Shown here: positions 21,848-31,710 of the stretch, piece after piece | Layout of the letters: each line of letters opens with the position of its first letter | Position numbering within the stretch: the first letter of the stretch is position 1 | Source of the DNA: an uncultured Pelagibacteraceae bacterium | Lineage (GTDB): Bacteria; Pseudomonadota; Alphaproteobacteria; Pelagibacterales; Pelagibacteraceae | DNA: 64,000 nucleotides | NCBI GenBank assembly: GCA_902517615.1 | Contig: CABYCY010000001.1 | Span: 108,361 to 172,360, forward strand | Direction: 5' to 3' | The notes under the pieces: generated by a model | Database searches by the model: none | Seen by the model: the letters and a program-made list of their open reading frames with translations, nothing else | What the model was told of the DNA's origin: nothing | Made by a program: the position numbers and the translations under genes

Positions 21848-22780
21848 ATGAAATCTATTCAATCAAATATCAAAAAAGCAAAAAAATATTTAGATAATAA
21901 TCATTGTGTTGCTGTACCAACAGAAACTGTGTATGGACTAGCTGCCAACGCGTACTCGAGTATTGCAGTTAAGAAAATATTTGATCTTAAAAAAAGACCT
22001 TTAAACAATCCACTTATTGTCCATTACTACAATATTGATAGACTTAAAGAGGACTGCGATATCAATGACAATTTAGTAAAACTTTACAAAAAATTCTCTC
22101 CAGGACCAATAACTTATGTTTTGAAATTAAGAAAAAAATCCAAAATATCAAAATATGTCACTAATAATAAAAAAAGGATTGCTGTACGTTTTCCTAAACA
22201 TAAATTGTTTAGAAATTTATTAAAAAATTTAGATTATCCAGTAGCCGCACCAAGCGCAAATATATCCACAAGATTAAGTTCAGTTAAACCATCTGATGTA
22301 AAAGAAGAATTTGGTTCAAAAATAAAATATGTTTTAAATGGTGGAAAAAGTAAAATTGGAGTTGAGTCTACAATTTTAAATCTTTTAGAAAAACCTTCGC
22401 TTTTAAGATACGGAGGCCTTGATACCAAAAAAATTGAAAATGTTTTAAAAAAAAAAATATTAATTAATACTAATTCAAAAAATAAATTATCGCCTGGTTT
22501 GTTCCCATTGCATTACTCACCTGGAATACCGTTAAGAAGAAATGTTAAAAAACCAAAAAAAGATGAAGCTTTTTTGTTAATAAAAAAAAGACAATCAAAC
22601 TTAAAAAAATATTATTATTTATCCAAAGTGAAAAATATAGAAGAGGCTGCAAAGAACTTATATTCAACTTTAAGAAAAATTAAAAATGATGGGTTTGAGA
22701 AGATTGCAGTTGAGAAGATTCCAAACAAAGGCCTTGGCAAAACTATCAACGACAGATTAAAGAGAGCTTCAAAATATTAA
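21848..22780 (+). CDS. L-threonylcarbamoyladenylate synthase (Sua5/TsaC family)
   Basis: VAVPTETVYGLAANAYSS, KKRPLNNPLIVHY, PSANISTRLSSVKPSDV; Sua5-type C-terminal domain LSPGLFPLHYSP. Confidence 0.93.
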   Translation: MKSIQSNIKKAKKYLDNNHCVAVPTETVYGLAANAYSSIAVKKIFDLKKRPLNNPLIVHYYNIDRLKEDCDINDNLVKLYKKFSPGPITYVLKLRKKSKISKYVTNNKKRIAVRFPKHKLFRNLLKNLDYPVAAPSANISTRLSSVKPSDVKEEFGSKIKYVLNGGKSKIGVESTILNLLEKPSLLRYGGLDTKKIENVLKKKILINTNSKNKLSPGLFPLHYSPGIPLRRNVKKPKKDEAFLLIKKRQSNLKKYYYLSKVKNIEEAAKNLYSTLRKIKNDGFEKIAVEKIPNKGLGKTINDRLKRASKY

Positions 22781-23508
22781 TGACAAATTCAATTGAAGTA
22801 ATCAATCTTTCAAAAAAATATAAAGATAAACAAGCTGTAGCTAATATAAATTTTAAAATTAATGAGAATGAAATGGTTGGTTTATTAGGACCAAATGGGT
22901 GTGGAAAAACTACAACTATAGGAATGATTTTAGGATTATTAAAACCAAGTAGTGGTGAAGTTTTAATCAATGGAATGAATATTGAAAAAAATAAAATTTC
23001 ACTTCTTCATAAAATGAATTTTATTTCACCATACATTGAATTACCTAAAAAACTTAAAGTTAAACAAAATTTAATTGTTTATGGAAAATTATATAACATT
23101 CAAAATTTAAATGACCGAATAGATCACCTTGCTAATAAACTTAGATTAAAAGACCTTTTAGATAAAGTTACAGGAGAACTTTCTTCTGGACAAAAAAATA
23201 GGGTAAGTCTTGCTAAGGCTTTAATAAACGATCCAACAGTACTTTTGTTAGATGAACCTACCGCTTCATTAGATCCTGAAACAGGTGATTTTGTAAGAAC
23301 TTTTTTAGAGGATTACAAAAAAGAAAAAAAAATATCAGTTTTACTTGCCTCTCACAATATGGAAGAAGTGAAAAGATTATGCAGTTCTATTCTAATGATG
23401 AAAGATGGTTTAATAGTTGATAGGGGAAGTCCTGAAGATTTAATAACAAAATATGGTAGAAGAAATTTAGAGGAAGTGTTTTTAGAAATTGCGAGAAAAG
23501 AAAAATGA
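22780..23508 (+). CDS. ABC transporter ATP-binding protein (ABC-2 type)
   Basis: GPNGCGKTTTIGMI, LSSGQKNRVSLAKAL, LLLDEPTASLDP. Confidence 0.94.
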   Translation: MTNSIEVINLSKKYKDKQAVANINFKINENEMVGLLGPNGCGKTTTIGMILGLLKPSSGEVLINGMNIEKNKISLLHKMNFISPYIELPKKLKVKQNLIVYGKLYNIQNLNDRIDHLANKLRLKDLLDKVTGELSSGQKNRVSLAKALINDPTVLLLDEPTASLDPETGDFVRTFLEDYKKEKKISVLLASHNMEEVKRLCSSILMMKDGLIVDRGSPEDLITKYGRRNLEEVFLEIARKEK

Positions 23509-24296
23509 ATTTAATTAGAATTTACGGCCTTTTTTTAAGACACTTTTATTTAATAACAAGATCATTTCCAAGAATATTAGATTTAATTTATTGGCCTTCA
23601 ATTCAAATCACTCTTTGGGGTTTTATTTCAAATTTTTTTGCAGCACATAGCTCTTATTACAGTGGTGCAGTAGGAGTTATACTTTCATGTGCAATTCTTT
23701 ATGATTTTTTATTTAGAACAAGTATTGGGTTTAATATGTTATTTTTAGAAGAAATTTGGAGTAGAAATTTTACCAATCTTTTTATTGCACCGATGAAAAT
23801 TAGTGAAATTATAACATCTCTAGTTGTTACAGCTTTAATAAGAGCATTAATTGGCTTAGTTCCGGCAATATTATTAACCTCACCATTATTTGGAATATCT
23901 TTATTAAAACTTGGACTTCCTTTAGCCTTTCTTTTTTTAAGTTTATATATTTTTGGTATTACACTTGGACTATTTGTTTCAGCAGGTCTATTGAGATTTG
24001 GACCATCTTTTGAAAATATTGCTTGGTCTACAATGTTTTTACTAGCTCCATTTGGCTGCATATATTACCCTGTAGAAATACTGCCTGAAATTTTTCAAAA
24101 AATAGCGTTCGCCCTTCCCTTAGTTTATATTTTTGAAGAAACTAGAAGTATATTGGTTAATGGAATGGTTAATTATGAAAATATTTTAAACGCACTTTAT
24201 CTTAACGCATTTTATCTGATCTTATCAATATATGTATTTTATTACTCTTTTGATAAAGCAAGAGACAAAGGTACATTAATTAATATTGGGGAATAA
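23505..24296 (+). CDS. ABC-2 type transporter permease
   Basis: About six TM segments, overlaps the ATPase gene by 4 nt. Confidence 0.88.
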   Translation: MNLIRIYGLFLRHFYLITRSFPRILDLIYWPSIQITLWGFISNFFAAHSSYYSGAVGVILSCAILYDFLFRTSIGFNMLFLEEIWSRNFTNLFIAPMKISEIITSLVVTALIRALIGLVPAILLTSPLFGISLLKLGLPLAFLFLSLYIFGITLGLFVSAGLLRFGPSFENIAWSTMFLLAPFGCIYYPVEILPEIFQKIAFALPLVYIFEETRSILVNGMVNYENILNALYLNAFYLILSIYVFYYSFDKARDKGTLINIGE

Positions 24297-24298
24297 AA

Positions 24299-25183
24299 AT
24301 GAAAAATGAAATTGGTATACTGGGTTTAGGTTCGATGGGAACAGCAATGGCAAAACATCTTAAGAAAAAATATAAAATTTATGGTTATGATATCAAAAAA
24401 AATTATACGTTAAAATCCAGTAAAAATTTTTTTTTTGTTAATAATTTGAAAGAAATTTTCTTAAAAACTAATATTTTTATAATTATTGTATTGGATGAAG
24501 GTCAATGCCAAAAAATTTTCAATACATTCATGGACTTTAAAAAAAGACTTAAAATTAAGAAAAATTTTACAATTATTAACTGCACTACTGTATCTCCAAA
24601 TTGGGTTAAAAAAATATATAAAAAATTACAAAAAAATAATTTTGAATATATTGACTGTCCAGTATCAGGAGGACCAAAAAAAGCAGTAAATGGAAAATTA
24701 AGTTTAATGATTTCTTCAAGGAAAAATATATATAAAAAAAATTTAACTTTATTACAAGATATGGGAAATAATATTTATAATTTAGGAAATAAAATAGGTA
24801 CCGGCTCAACTGTAAAAATTATTAATAATAGCTTAGCAGGAATCCAGATTATATCTGCAGCTGAGGCTATCATATTAGCTAAAAAAGAAAAAATTAATTT
24901 AAAGAAAATATTCAAAATAATTAATAACTCATCAGGGCATAGCTGGATGTTTAATGATAGAGGAAAAAGAATGATAGATAAAAAATATTTTAAACCACTA
25001 AGCAGATTAAGTATTTTTAAAAAAGACATGAAATTGGCAAATAAATTATTAAAAAAACATTATTTAAATTTACCTTTGACTAAAACAGCGCTAAAAATTT
25101 ATGAAATGGGATGCAAGCAAGGTTTAGAAAATTTTGATGATTCTGCTGTAATAAGATTATTAGATAAAAGAACAAATTACTAA
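24299..25183 (+). CDS. NAD-dependent beta-hydroxyacid (3-hydroxyisobutyrate-type) dehydrogenase
   Basis: GILGLGSMGTAMAKHL, DCPVSGGPKKA, KIINNSLAG. Confidence 0.88.
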   Translation: MKNEIGILGLGSMGTAMAKHLKKKYKIYGYDIKKNYTLKSSKNFFFVNNLKEIFLKTNIFIIIVLDEGQCQKIFNTFMDFKKRLKIKKNFTIINCTTVSPNWVKKIYKKLQKNNFEYIDCPVSGGPKKAVNGKLSLMISSRKNIYKKNLTLLQDMGNNIYNLGNKIGTGSTVKIINNSLAGIQIISAAEAIILAKKEKINLKKIFKIINNSSGHSWMFNDRGKRMIDKKYFKPLSRLSIFKKDMKLANKLLKKHYLNLPLTKTALKIYEMGCKQGLENFDDSAVIRLLDKRTNY

Positions 25184-25260
25184 TGGTGCGCCTGCTAGGA
25201 GTCGAACCCAGAACCTCCTGATCCGAAGTCAGGCGCTCTATCCAGTTGAGCTACAAGCGC
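25184..25260 (-). tRNA. tRNA-Arg, anticodon UCG, CCA encoded
   Basis: GCGCTTGTAGCTCAACTGGATAGAGCGCCTGACTTCGGATCAGGAGGTTCTGGGTTCGACTCCTAGCAGGCGCACCA folds as a cloverleaf; loop CTTCGGA gives TCG. Confidence 0.96.
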
Positions 25261-25283
25261 ATATAGTATTAATATTATATTTT

Positions 25284-26261
25284 ATGGAAAAAAACATTAA
25301 TTTTATAGTTAAAGAAAGTGAAAATAATTTAAGAATTGATGTTCTTATAAATAAAAAAGATGAACTAATTAGCAGAACTAGAATTAAAAATTTAATACTA
25401 AAAGAAAAACTTAAATTAAATAATGAGATTTTAAAAAGTCCTTCAAAGAAAGTTATTACTGGTGATAAAATAAACCTAATAATACCTGAGCCTGAGAAGG
25501 CTTCTCTTAAGCCGTACGATTTTAAATTAGAAATAATTTATGAAGATAAAGATTTATTGATTATTAATAAACCAGCAGGAATTATTATGCACCCTGGAGC
25601 AGGTAATTATGATAAAACTATCGTGAATGCATTAATGCACTATGATAAAAACTCTCTTTCAAATATTGGCGACGAGCTAAGACCAGGAATTGTTCATAGG
25701 ATAGATAAAAATACGTCTGGACTAGTTGTAATTGCGAAAAATAATGAGACACATGAGAGTTTATCAAAACAATTTAGTGAACACACAATTGTAAGAGAGT
25801 ATCAACTTTTAATATGGGGAAAACTAAGACCATCATCTGGAAAGATTGAAACTTATATTGTTCGAAGCTCAAGAAATAGACAGCTCATGGAAGTAAGTCG
25901 TTCAAAAGGAAAAAAAGCTATCACAAATTATAAAACAATAGAAATCTTTGAAAATGATAAAGTGCCAACATTGAGCTTAATAGAATGCAGATTAGAAACT
26001 GGAAGAACACACCAAATTAGAGTCCATATGAATTATAAAGGCAATAGTCTTGTGGGTGACGACAAATATAAAAAAAAATATAAAAAACTAAAAAATGTTG
26101 ATTTAAATATTCAAAACTTAATTACAAAATTAAACAGACAGTTTTTGCATGCTAAAACTCTAGGTTTTATTCATCCTCGAACTAATAAAGAAATGATTTT
26201 TTCCTCAATTTTGCCAAAAGAGCTAAATAATATTTTAAAAATGCTTAGAAATACTAGATAA
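25284..26261 (+). CDS. rluD: Large-subunit pseudouridine synthase RluD family
   Basis: S4-like N-terminus, NKPAGIIMHPGAG, RPGIVHRIDKNTSGLVVIAK. Confidence 0.92.
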   Translation: MEKNINFIVKESENNLRIDVLINKKDELISRTRIKNLILKEKLKLNNEILKSPSKKVITGDKINLIIPEPEKASLKPYDFKLEIIYEDKDLLIINKPAGIIMHPGAGNYDKTIVNALMHYDKNSLSNIGDELRPGIVHRIDKNTSGLVVIAKNNETHESLSKQFSEHTIVREYQLLIWGKLRPSSGKIETYIVRSSRNRQLMEVSRSKGKKAITNYKTIEIFENDKVPTLSLIECRLETGRTHQIRVHMNYKGNSLVGDDKYKKKYKKLKNVDLNIQNLITKLNRQFLHAKTLGFIHPRTNKEMIFSSILPKELNNILKMLRNTR

Positions 26262-26305
26262 TAAATTATTGAAAATTGAACAAAATTAATTAAATAAGCC
26301 TTTCT

Positions 26306-27199
26306 ATGGGTTCAACAATATATAATAATTTACCTGCTCTTTCTAATGAAGGCGGTCTTTCTGTCTATTTAGAACAAATTAAAAAATTTCCAATGTTAGC
26401 AGCTGAAGAGGAATATATGCTTGCTAAGAATTGGAAGACAACTGGTAACATTAAAGCAGCAGAAAAATTAGTTACAAGTCATTTAAGATTAGTTGCTAAG
26501 ATTGCAATGGGATATAAAGGTTATGGTTTACCAGTAAATGAAATGATTTCTGAAGGTAATGTAGGTCTTATGCAGGCTGTAAAAAAATTTGAACCTGAAA
26601 AAGGATTCAGATTAGCTACTTATGCGATGTGGTGGATTAAAGCTTCAATTCAAGAATATATTTTAAGATCATGGAGTTTAGTGAAAATTGGAACAACTAC
26701 TGCTCAAAAAAAATTATTTTTTAACCTTAAAAAAATTAAAAACCAAATTGCTCCTCAGGCAGAAGGTGACTTAAGACAAGAGCATGTTAATCATATCGCA
26801 AATAAACTTGACGTTAGTCAAGAAGAAGTTGTTTCAATGAACAGAAGATTGTCTGGAAAAGAGTTTTCTCTAAATGCGCAAGTTGGTGAGGATGGCGATG
26901 AATGGCAAGATTGGCTTGTTGATAAAGAACTCGACCATGATCTAAAATTCGCCCAACATGAAGAAATGGAGAATAGAAAAGATTTATTGAAAGACGCTAT
27001 TAAAATACTTAATGATAGAGAGAGAGAAATTTTATATTCAAGAAGATTAAACGATGATCCTATAACTCTTGAAAATTTAAGTAAAAAATACAAAATTAGT
27101 AGAGAAAGAGTGAGACAAATTGAAAACAAAGCATTTGAAAAACTTCAAAAACACATGCTTCTTTTAGCTAAATCTAAAAATTTATTACCTATAAATTAA
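26306..27199 (+). CDS. rpoH: RNA polymerase sigma-32 factor
   Basis: [50 protein letters not shown], RpoH box region. Confidence 0.96.
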   Translation: MGSTIYNNLPALSNEGGLSVYLEQIKKFPMLAAEEEYMLAKNWKTTGNIKAAEKLVTSHLRLVAKIAMGYKGYGLPVNEMISEGNVGLMQAVKKFEPEKGFRLATYAMWWIKASIQEYILRSWSLVKIGTTTAQKKLFFNLKKIKNQIAPQAEGDLRQEHVNHIANKLDVSQEEVVSMNRRLSGKEFSLNAQVGEDGDEWQDWLVDKELDHDLKFAQHEEMENRKDLLKDAIKILNDREREILYSRRLNDDPITLENLSKKYKISRERVRQIENKAFEKLQKHMLLLAKSKNLLPIN

Positions 27200-28488
27200 A
27201 TATCAAAAGGATTCTCAACTAAAATAGTATCATCTCTCTCAGGACTTGTAGAGACACTAGATACTTTAGCACCTATAAAGTCTTCTACAGCAAAAATATA
27301 TTTTTTTGCTTTCTCCGGCAATTCATCCATATTTTTTATTCCACTTGTAGAAACCTTCCATCCTTCAAATGATTTATATACTGGTTTAATTTTAACCTGG
27401 TCTTCTACTGCTGCAGGTAAATAATCTAATTTTCTTCCATCAAGCTCATACGCAACACACATTTTAATTTCATCTAATTCATCCAATACATCTAATTTTG
27501 TCAAAGCTATTCCGTCTATACCTGATATTTTAATTGTTTGTCTAACTAAAACTCCATCAAACCAACCACATCTTCTTTTTCTACTAGTAACAGTTCCAAA
27601 TTCTTTTCCTCTTGTGCCTAGCAATTCTCCAATATCATCTTTTAATTCTGTTGGAAAAGGACCTTCTCCAACTCTCGTTGTATAAGCTTTTGTAATTCCA
27701 AGAACATAATTTATCGAATTAGGACCGCACCCAGTTCCTGTCGCTGCACTTGATGCAACTGTATTGGATGAAGTTACAAAAGGATAAGTTCCATGATCAA
27801 CATCAAGCAAAATACCCTGGGCACCTTCAAATAAAATTTTCTTTTTTTGTTTTTTAAATTGATCAATTTTAAGCCAAACAGGTTGAGAAAATTCAAGAAT
27901 TTTCGGAGCTATTTTAAGTAAATCTTCTCTCAGCTGATCTTTTTTATAAATTTTTTTTCCAAGTCCTTTTCTAATTGCATTATGGTGAACTAACACAGAG
28001 TCTAGTCTTTGATCTAAATTCTTTTCTGATCTTAAATCCATTACTCTTATTGATCTTCTTCCAATTTTATCTTCATATGCAGGTCCAATTCCTCTTCTAG
28101 TGGTTCCTATTTTGCTTTTTCCTGCTGTATCTTCTCTAATCTCATCCATTTCTCTGTGAAAAGGCAAAATTAAATTTGCAGATTCTGAAATAATAAAGTT
28201 ATTTACATTTACTTCTACACCTTTAGATTTTATTTCCGCAATTTCCTCCAATAGTGCCCATGGATCTACCACAACACCATTACCAATAATTGATATTTTA
28301 CCTTCTCTAACTATGCCAGATGGAAGTAATCTTAATTTATAAGTAACACCATCAATTACCAGAGTGTGGCCAGCATTGTGACCACCTTGGAATCTTATTA
28401 CTACATCAGCTTGTTCAGATAACCAATCAACGATCTTACCTTTTCCTTCGTCACCCCATTGAGATCCAACAACAACTATATTTTTCAT
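27196..28488 (-). CDS. purA: Adenylosuccinate synthetase
   Basis: [45 protein letters not shown]. Confidence 0.97.
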   Translation of the reverse strand: MKNIVVVGSQWGDEGKGKIVDWLSEQADVVIRFQGGHNAGHTLVIDGVTYKLRLLPSGIVREGKISIIGNGVVVDPWALLEEIAEIKSKGVEVNVNNFIISESANLILPFHREMDEIREDTAGKSKIGTTRRGIGPAYEDKIGRRSIRVMDLRSEKNLDQRLDSVLVHHNAIRKGLGKKIYKKDQLREDLLKIAPKILEFSQPVWLKIDQFKKQKKKILFEGAQGILLDVDHGTYPFVTSSNTVASSAATGTGCGPNSINYVLGITKAYTTRVGEGPFPTELKDDIGELLGTRGKEFGTVTSRKRRCGWFDGVLVRQTIKISGIDGIALTKLDVLDELDEIKMCVAYELDGRKLDYLPAAVEDQVKIKPVYKSFEGWKVSTSGIKNMDELPEKAKKYIFAVEDFIGAKVSSVSTSPERDDTILVENPFDI

Positions 28489-29300
28489 TATTTAAATTTT
28501 CTATTTACTTTGAGTGAGGTGAGATGGTTAATTGGGCCATGACCTTTTCCATATTTAGGGTTCGATTTAATTGCTGAATTTACATACTTAATTCCAAGCT
28601 CACAAGATTTCTTTACTGGTTTTCCACATGATATAAAAGTGGTAATTGCACTAGATAAAGTACAACCAGTGCCATGAGTATTTGATGTTTTGTATCGCTT
28701 ACTTTCAAAGATTTTTATATCTTTATTATTTACAAAAATATCTTTAACAATTTTATGTTTTAAGTGCCCGCCTTTAATAAGTACATTTTTGGCTCCTATT
28801 TCAATGAGTTTATTAGAAGCATAAATCATGTCCTCTTTAGTTATAATTTTTGTTTTAGTCAAAATTTCTGCTTCAGGAATATTTGGAGTAATCAGTGATA
28901 CTTTTTTAATTAACTTTAATTTAAGTAATTGAATTGCTTTACTATCTATCAATTTAGCTCCTCCTTTCGCAACCATAACTGGATCTAAGATAATTTTTTT
29001 AACTTTAATTAAATCTAAAGCCTTTAGCACCATCTTAATAACCTCCGAAGAATGGAGCATACCAATTTTAATTGCATCAGGCCTTATATCTTTACAAGTA
29101 AAAGTAATTTGATTAAAAATTTCTTTTGGGTTAATTCCAACAATTGACTTTACGCCTGTAGTATTTTGCGTTGTAACTGCAGTTATCGCAGTCATTGCAT
29201 AAGATCCTAGAGCAGTTACAGATTTAATATCAGCTTGAATACCGGCACCACCAGATGAATCAGATCCAGCAATAATTAATATTTTTGAATTTGGTTTCAA
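28488..29300 (-). CDS. thiD: Hydroxymethylpyrimidine/phosphomethylpyrimidine kinase
   Basis: [50 protein letters not shown]. Confidence 0.95.
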   Translation of the reverse strand: MKPNSKILIIAGSDSSGGAGIQADIKSVTALGSYAMTAITAVTTQNTTGVKSIVGINPKEIFNQITFTCKDIRPDAIKIGMLHSSEVIKMVLKALDLIKVKKIILDPVMVAKGGAKLIDSKAIQLLKLKLIKKVSLITPNIPEAEILTKTKIITKEDMIYASNKLIEIGAKNVLIKGGHLKHKIVKDIFVNNKDIKIFESKRYKTSNTHGTGCTLSSAITTFISCGKPVKKSCELGIKYVNSAIKSNPKYGKGHGPINHLTSLKVNRKFK

Positions 29301-29301
29301 T

Positions 29302-30633
29302 TTATTTAATCTTTTTTGAAATAATATTTACGCATTTAGAAAGAATTAATTTATTTTCACTTTCAACCATAATTCTAATTTTTGACTCTGTGCCTGATTT
29401 TCTAACCAAAATTCTTCCATTACCTTTGATTAATTTTTCTGCTATTTTTATAGACTTCTTTACCTCCGGTTTATTAATAATATTTTTATCCTTTACGTTT
29501 ATATTTTGTAAAAATTGAGGCGTTTTTTTAAATTTATCAAAAAATTCGCTAGCCTTTTTTCCCTTCCTTAAAGCAAAAAGAGCTTCTAAAGCAACAAGTA
29601 AACCATCTCCAGTTGTTGCAAATTTACCTAAAATAATATGACCTGACTGCTCACCACCTAGATTAAATTTATATTTTTGCATTTTTTCTTTTACATATCT
29701 ATCACCAACATTTGCCCTTATAAATTTTATTCCCTCTGATTTAAAATATTTTTCCAGGCCATAATTTGACATCAATGTTCCAACTACTCCACCTTTTAAC
29801 ATTTTTTTATTTTTCCATCTTGTTGCTAGAGCGGCTATTATTTGATCTCCATCTATAATATTGCTTTTCTCATCACACATTATAATTCTGTCAGCATCTC
29901 CATCTAAAGAAATACCAATATGTGCTCTATATTTTTTTACTGCCAATCTAATTTTTTTTGGAAAAGTTGAGCCACATTTTTTATTTATATTTAAACCATT
30001 TGGATTTACACCTATTGCTATAACTTTAGCTCCAAATGATTTTAATAGTTCAGGACCAACTTTATAACCCGCACCATTAGCGCAATCAATTACAATTCTT
30101 AATCCTCTTAAATTGAACTCTTTTATAAAATTTTTTTTTAATATTTTAATATATTTTTGTGTTCCTGTTTCTAATCTTTTTACCCTTCCTAATTTTTCAG
30201 GTTGAGAAAGGTTTGTTGAAATCTTTTTATCTATAAGACCTTCAATTTTTCTTTCTATTTTATCAGACAATTTCATTCCATCAGGGCCAAACAATTTTAA
30301 GCCATTATCGTAATGAGGGTTATGAGAGGCTGTAATCATTATACCCATATTGGCCTTCATTTCTTTTGTCAGCATAGCCAAACCATTTGTTGGTAAAGGT
30401 CCTAAAGTATAAACGTCCATACCGGCGGAAGCCAAACCTGAAACTAGCGCGGGCTCAAGAGTATAACCTGACAACCTCGTATCTTTAGCAATTATTGCTG
30501 TTTGTTTTCTTTTTTTTTGAGATTTAAAATAAGTTCCACTTGCAAGTCCAAATTTAAAGAACATATCGCCATTTATATATTTACTATTAATAGCACCTCT
30601 TATTCCGTCTGTTCCAAAATATTTTTTTGTCAT
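29302..30633 (-). CDS. glmM: Phosphoglucosamine mutase
   Basis: FGTDGIRGAIN, TASHNPHYDNGLKLFGPDG, C-terminal RKSGTESKIRIMVE. Confidence 0.96.
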   Translation of the reverse strand: MTKKYFGTDGIRGAINSKYINGDMFFKFGLASGTYFKSQKKRKQTAIIAKDTRLSGYTLEPALVSGLASAGMDVYTLGPLPTNGLAMLTKEMKANMGIMITASHNPHYDNGLKLFGPDGMKLSDKIERKIEGLIDKKISTNLSQPEKLGRVKRLETGTQKYIKILKKNFIKEFNLRGLRIVIDCANGAGYKVGPELLKSFGAKVIAIGVNPNGLNINKKCGSTFPKKIRLAVKKYRAHIGISLDGDADRIIMCDEKSNIIDGDQIIAALATRWKNKKMLKGGVVGTLMSNYGLEKYFKSEGIKFIRANVGDRYVKEKMQKYKFNLGGEQSGHIILGKFATTGDGLLVALEALFALRKGKKASEFFDKFKKTPQFLQNINVKDKNIINKPEVKKSIKIAEKLIKGNGRILVRKSGTESKIRIMVESENKLILSKCVNIISKKIK

Positions 30634-30670
30634 TAATTATTAGTTATCTCTTTAATTATTAATTATCTCT
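30633..30670. repeat. 19-bp tandem duplication at the folP 3' end
   Basis: TTAATTATTAGTTATCTCT (30633-30651) then TTAATTATTAATTATCTCT (30652-30670), 18/19 identical. Confidence 0.85.
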
Positions 30671-31704
30671 TTAAAAACTTTAATTCCTTGCATTACCTCA
30701 TTTACATCATGAATTCTTAAAATCTGAATTCCTTGCATCATTAAGTATATTGAAGACGCCATAGTTCCACCAATTCTTGTATTGCTATCATTTTTCTTAG
30801 ATATGTCCTTAATAAATCTTTTTCTAGAATTTCCAACAAGTATAGGAAAACCAAGAGAATGAAAAATAGAAATACCTCTAATTAGATTCATATTATGTTT
30901 CAAATTTTTTCCAAATCCAATTCCAGGATCTAAAATAATATTATTATGTTTAATACCTTTAGATCTTATTAACTTAATCTTCTCATCAAAAAAATCATAT
31001 ATATCCAATAATTCATTTTTATATTTAGGGTTTTTCTGCATATTTTCTGGTGTCCCAACTGAATGTTGAATTACAAATGGAATTTTATACTTTTTTAAAA
31101 CACTTATTGTATTAGGATCATAATTTAATCCTGAAACATCATTAATTAACTTTACTCCTAATTTAATACCCTTTTGCATAATTTCAGATTTTCTAGTATC
31201 CAAAGATATAGGTATTTTTTTTACAACTAATTTTAAAATCTTATTAATTCTGTTCCACTCTTTTTTTTTATTCACTGACTTCGATCCTGGTCTTGTTGAT
31301 TCTCCACCAACATCTATTATATTCGCACCTTTATTAAACAAATTGATTGCATGACTTATACCTTTATTTTCTGTATTAAATTTTCCTCCATCCGAAAAAC
31401 TATCGGGTGTAAGATTTAATACACCTAATATATTTGGAATTTTTTTGAAATTAAAATTAGAAAAATTAATTTTTTTTGATTTAATTTTTTTAATATCTCT
31501 ATTTATTATTTTATTTAAATTTTTAGGTAAATATTTGACTTGATGAATAGAAATTTTTTTTTTTGATTTTCTTGTAATGATTTCAACATGGTCAAAAGAT
31601 ATTTCTTTAATCTGATTTAAAGGGATTGATTTTTTTTTACTTACAAAAATTTTTGACTGCTTGCCAAAATAGAAATTACACGCTCTTGTGTAATATCTTT
31701 CCAT
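30652..31704 (-). CDS. folP: Dihydropteroate synthase with N-terminal extension
   Basis: LGVLNLTPDSFSDGGKF, INLFNKGANIIDVGGESTRPGS, DPGIGFGKNLKHN. Confidence 0.94.
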   Translation of the reverse strand: MERYYTRACNFYFGKQSKIFVSKKKSIPLNQIKEISFDHVEIITRKSKKKISIHQVKYLPKNLNKIINRDIKKIKSKKINFSNFNFKKIPNILGVLNLTPDSFSDGGKFNTENKGISHAINLFNKGANIIDVGGESTRPGSKSVNKKKEWNRINKILKLVVKKIPISLDTRKSEIMQKGIKLGVKLINDVSGLNYDPNTISVLKKYKIPFVIQHSVGTPENMQKNPKYKNELLDIYDFFDEKIKLIRSKGIKHNNIILDPGIGFGKNLKHNMNLIRGISIFHSLGFPILVGNSRKRFIKDISKKNDSNTRIGGTMASSIYLMMQGIQILRIHDVNEVMQGIKVFKEIINN

Positions 31705-31710
31705 TATTTA

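Noticed and set aside
23699-24061. 120-aa '-' ORF inside the ABC-2 permease gene
   Set aside because: Antisense to a confident gene, no domain, no start context
24606-25029. Antisense ORFs 24606..24809 and 24775..25029
   Set aside because: Inside the hydroxyisobutyrate dehydrogenase gene; Phe/Leu/Ile-rich shadow translations of A-rich coding DNA
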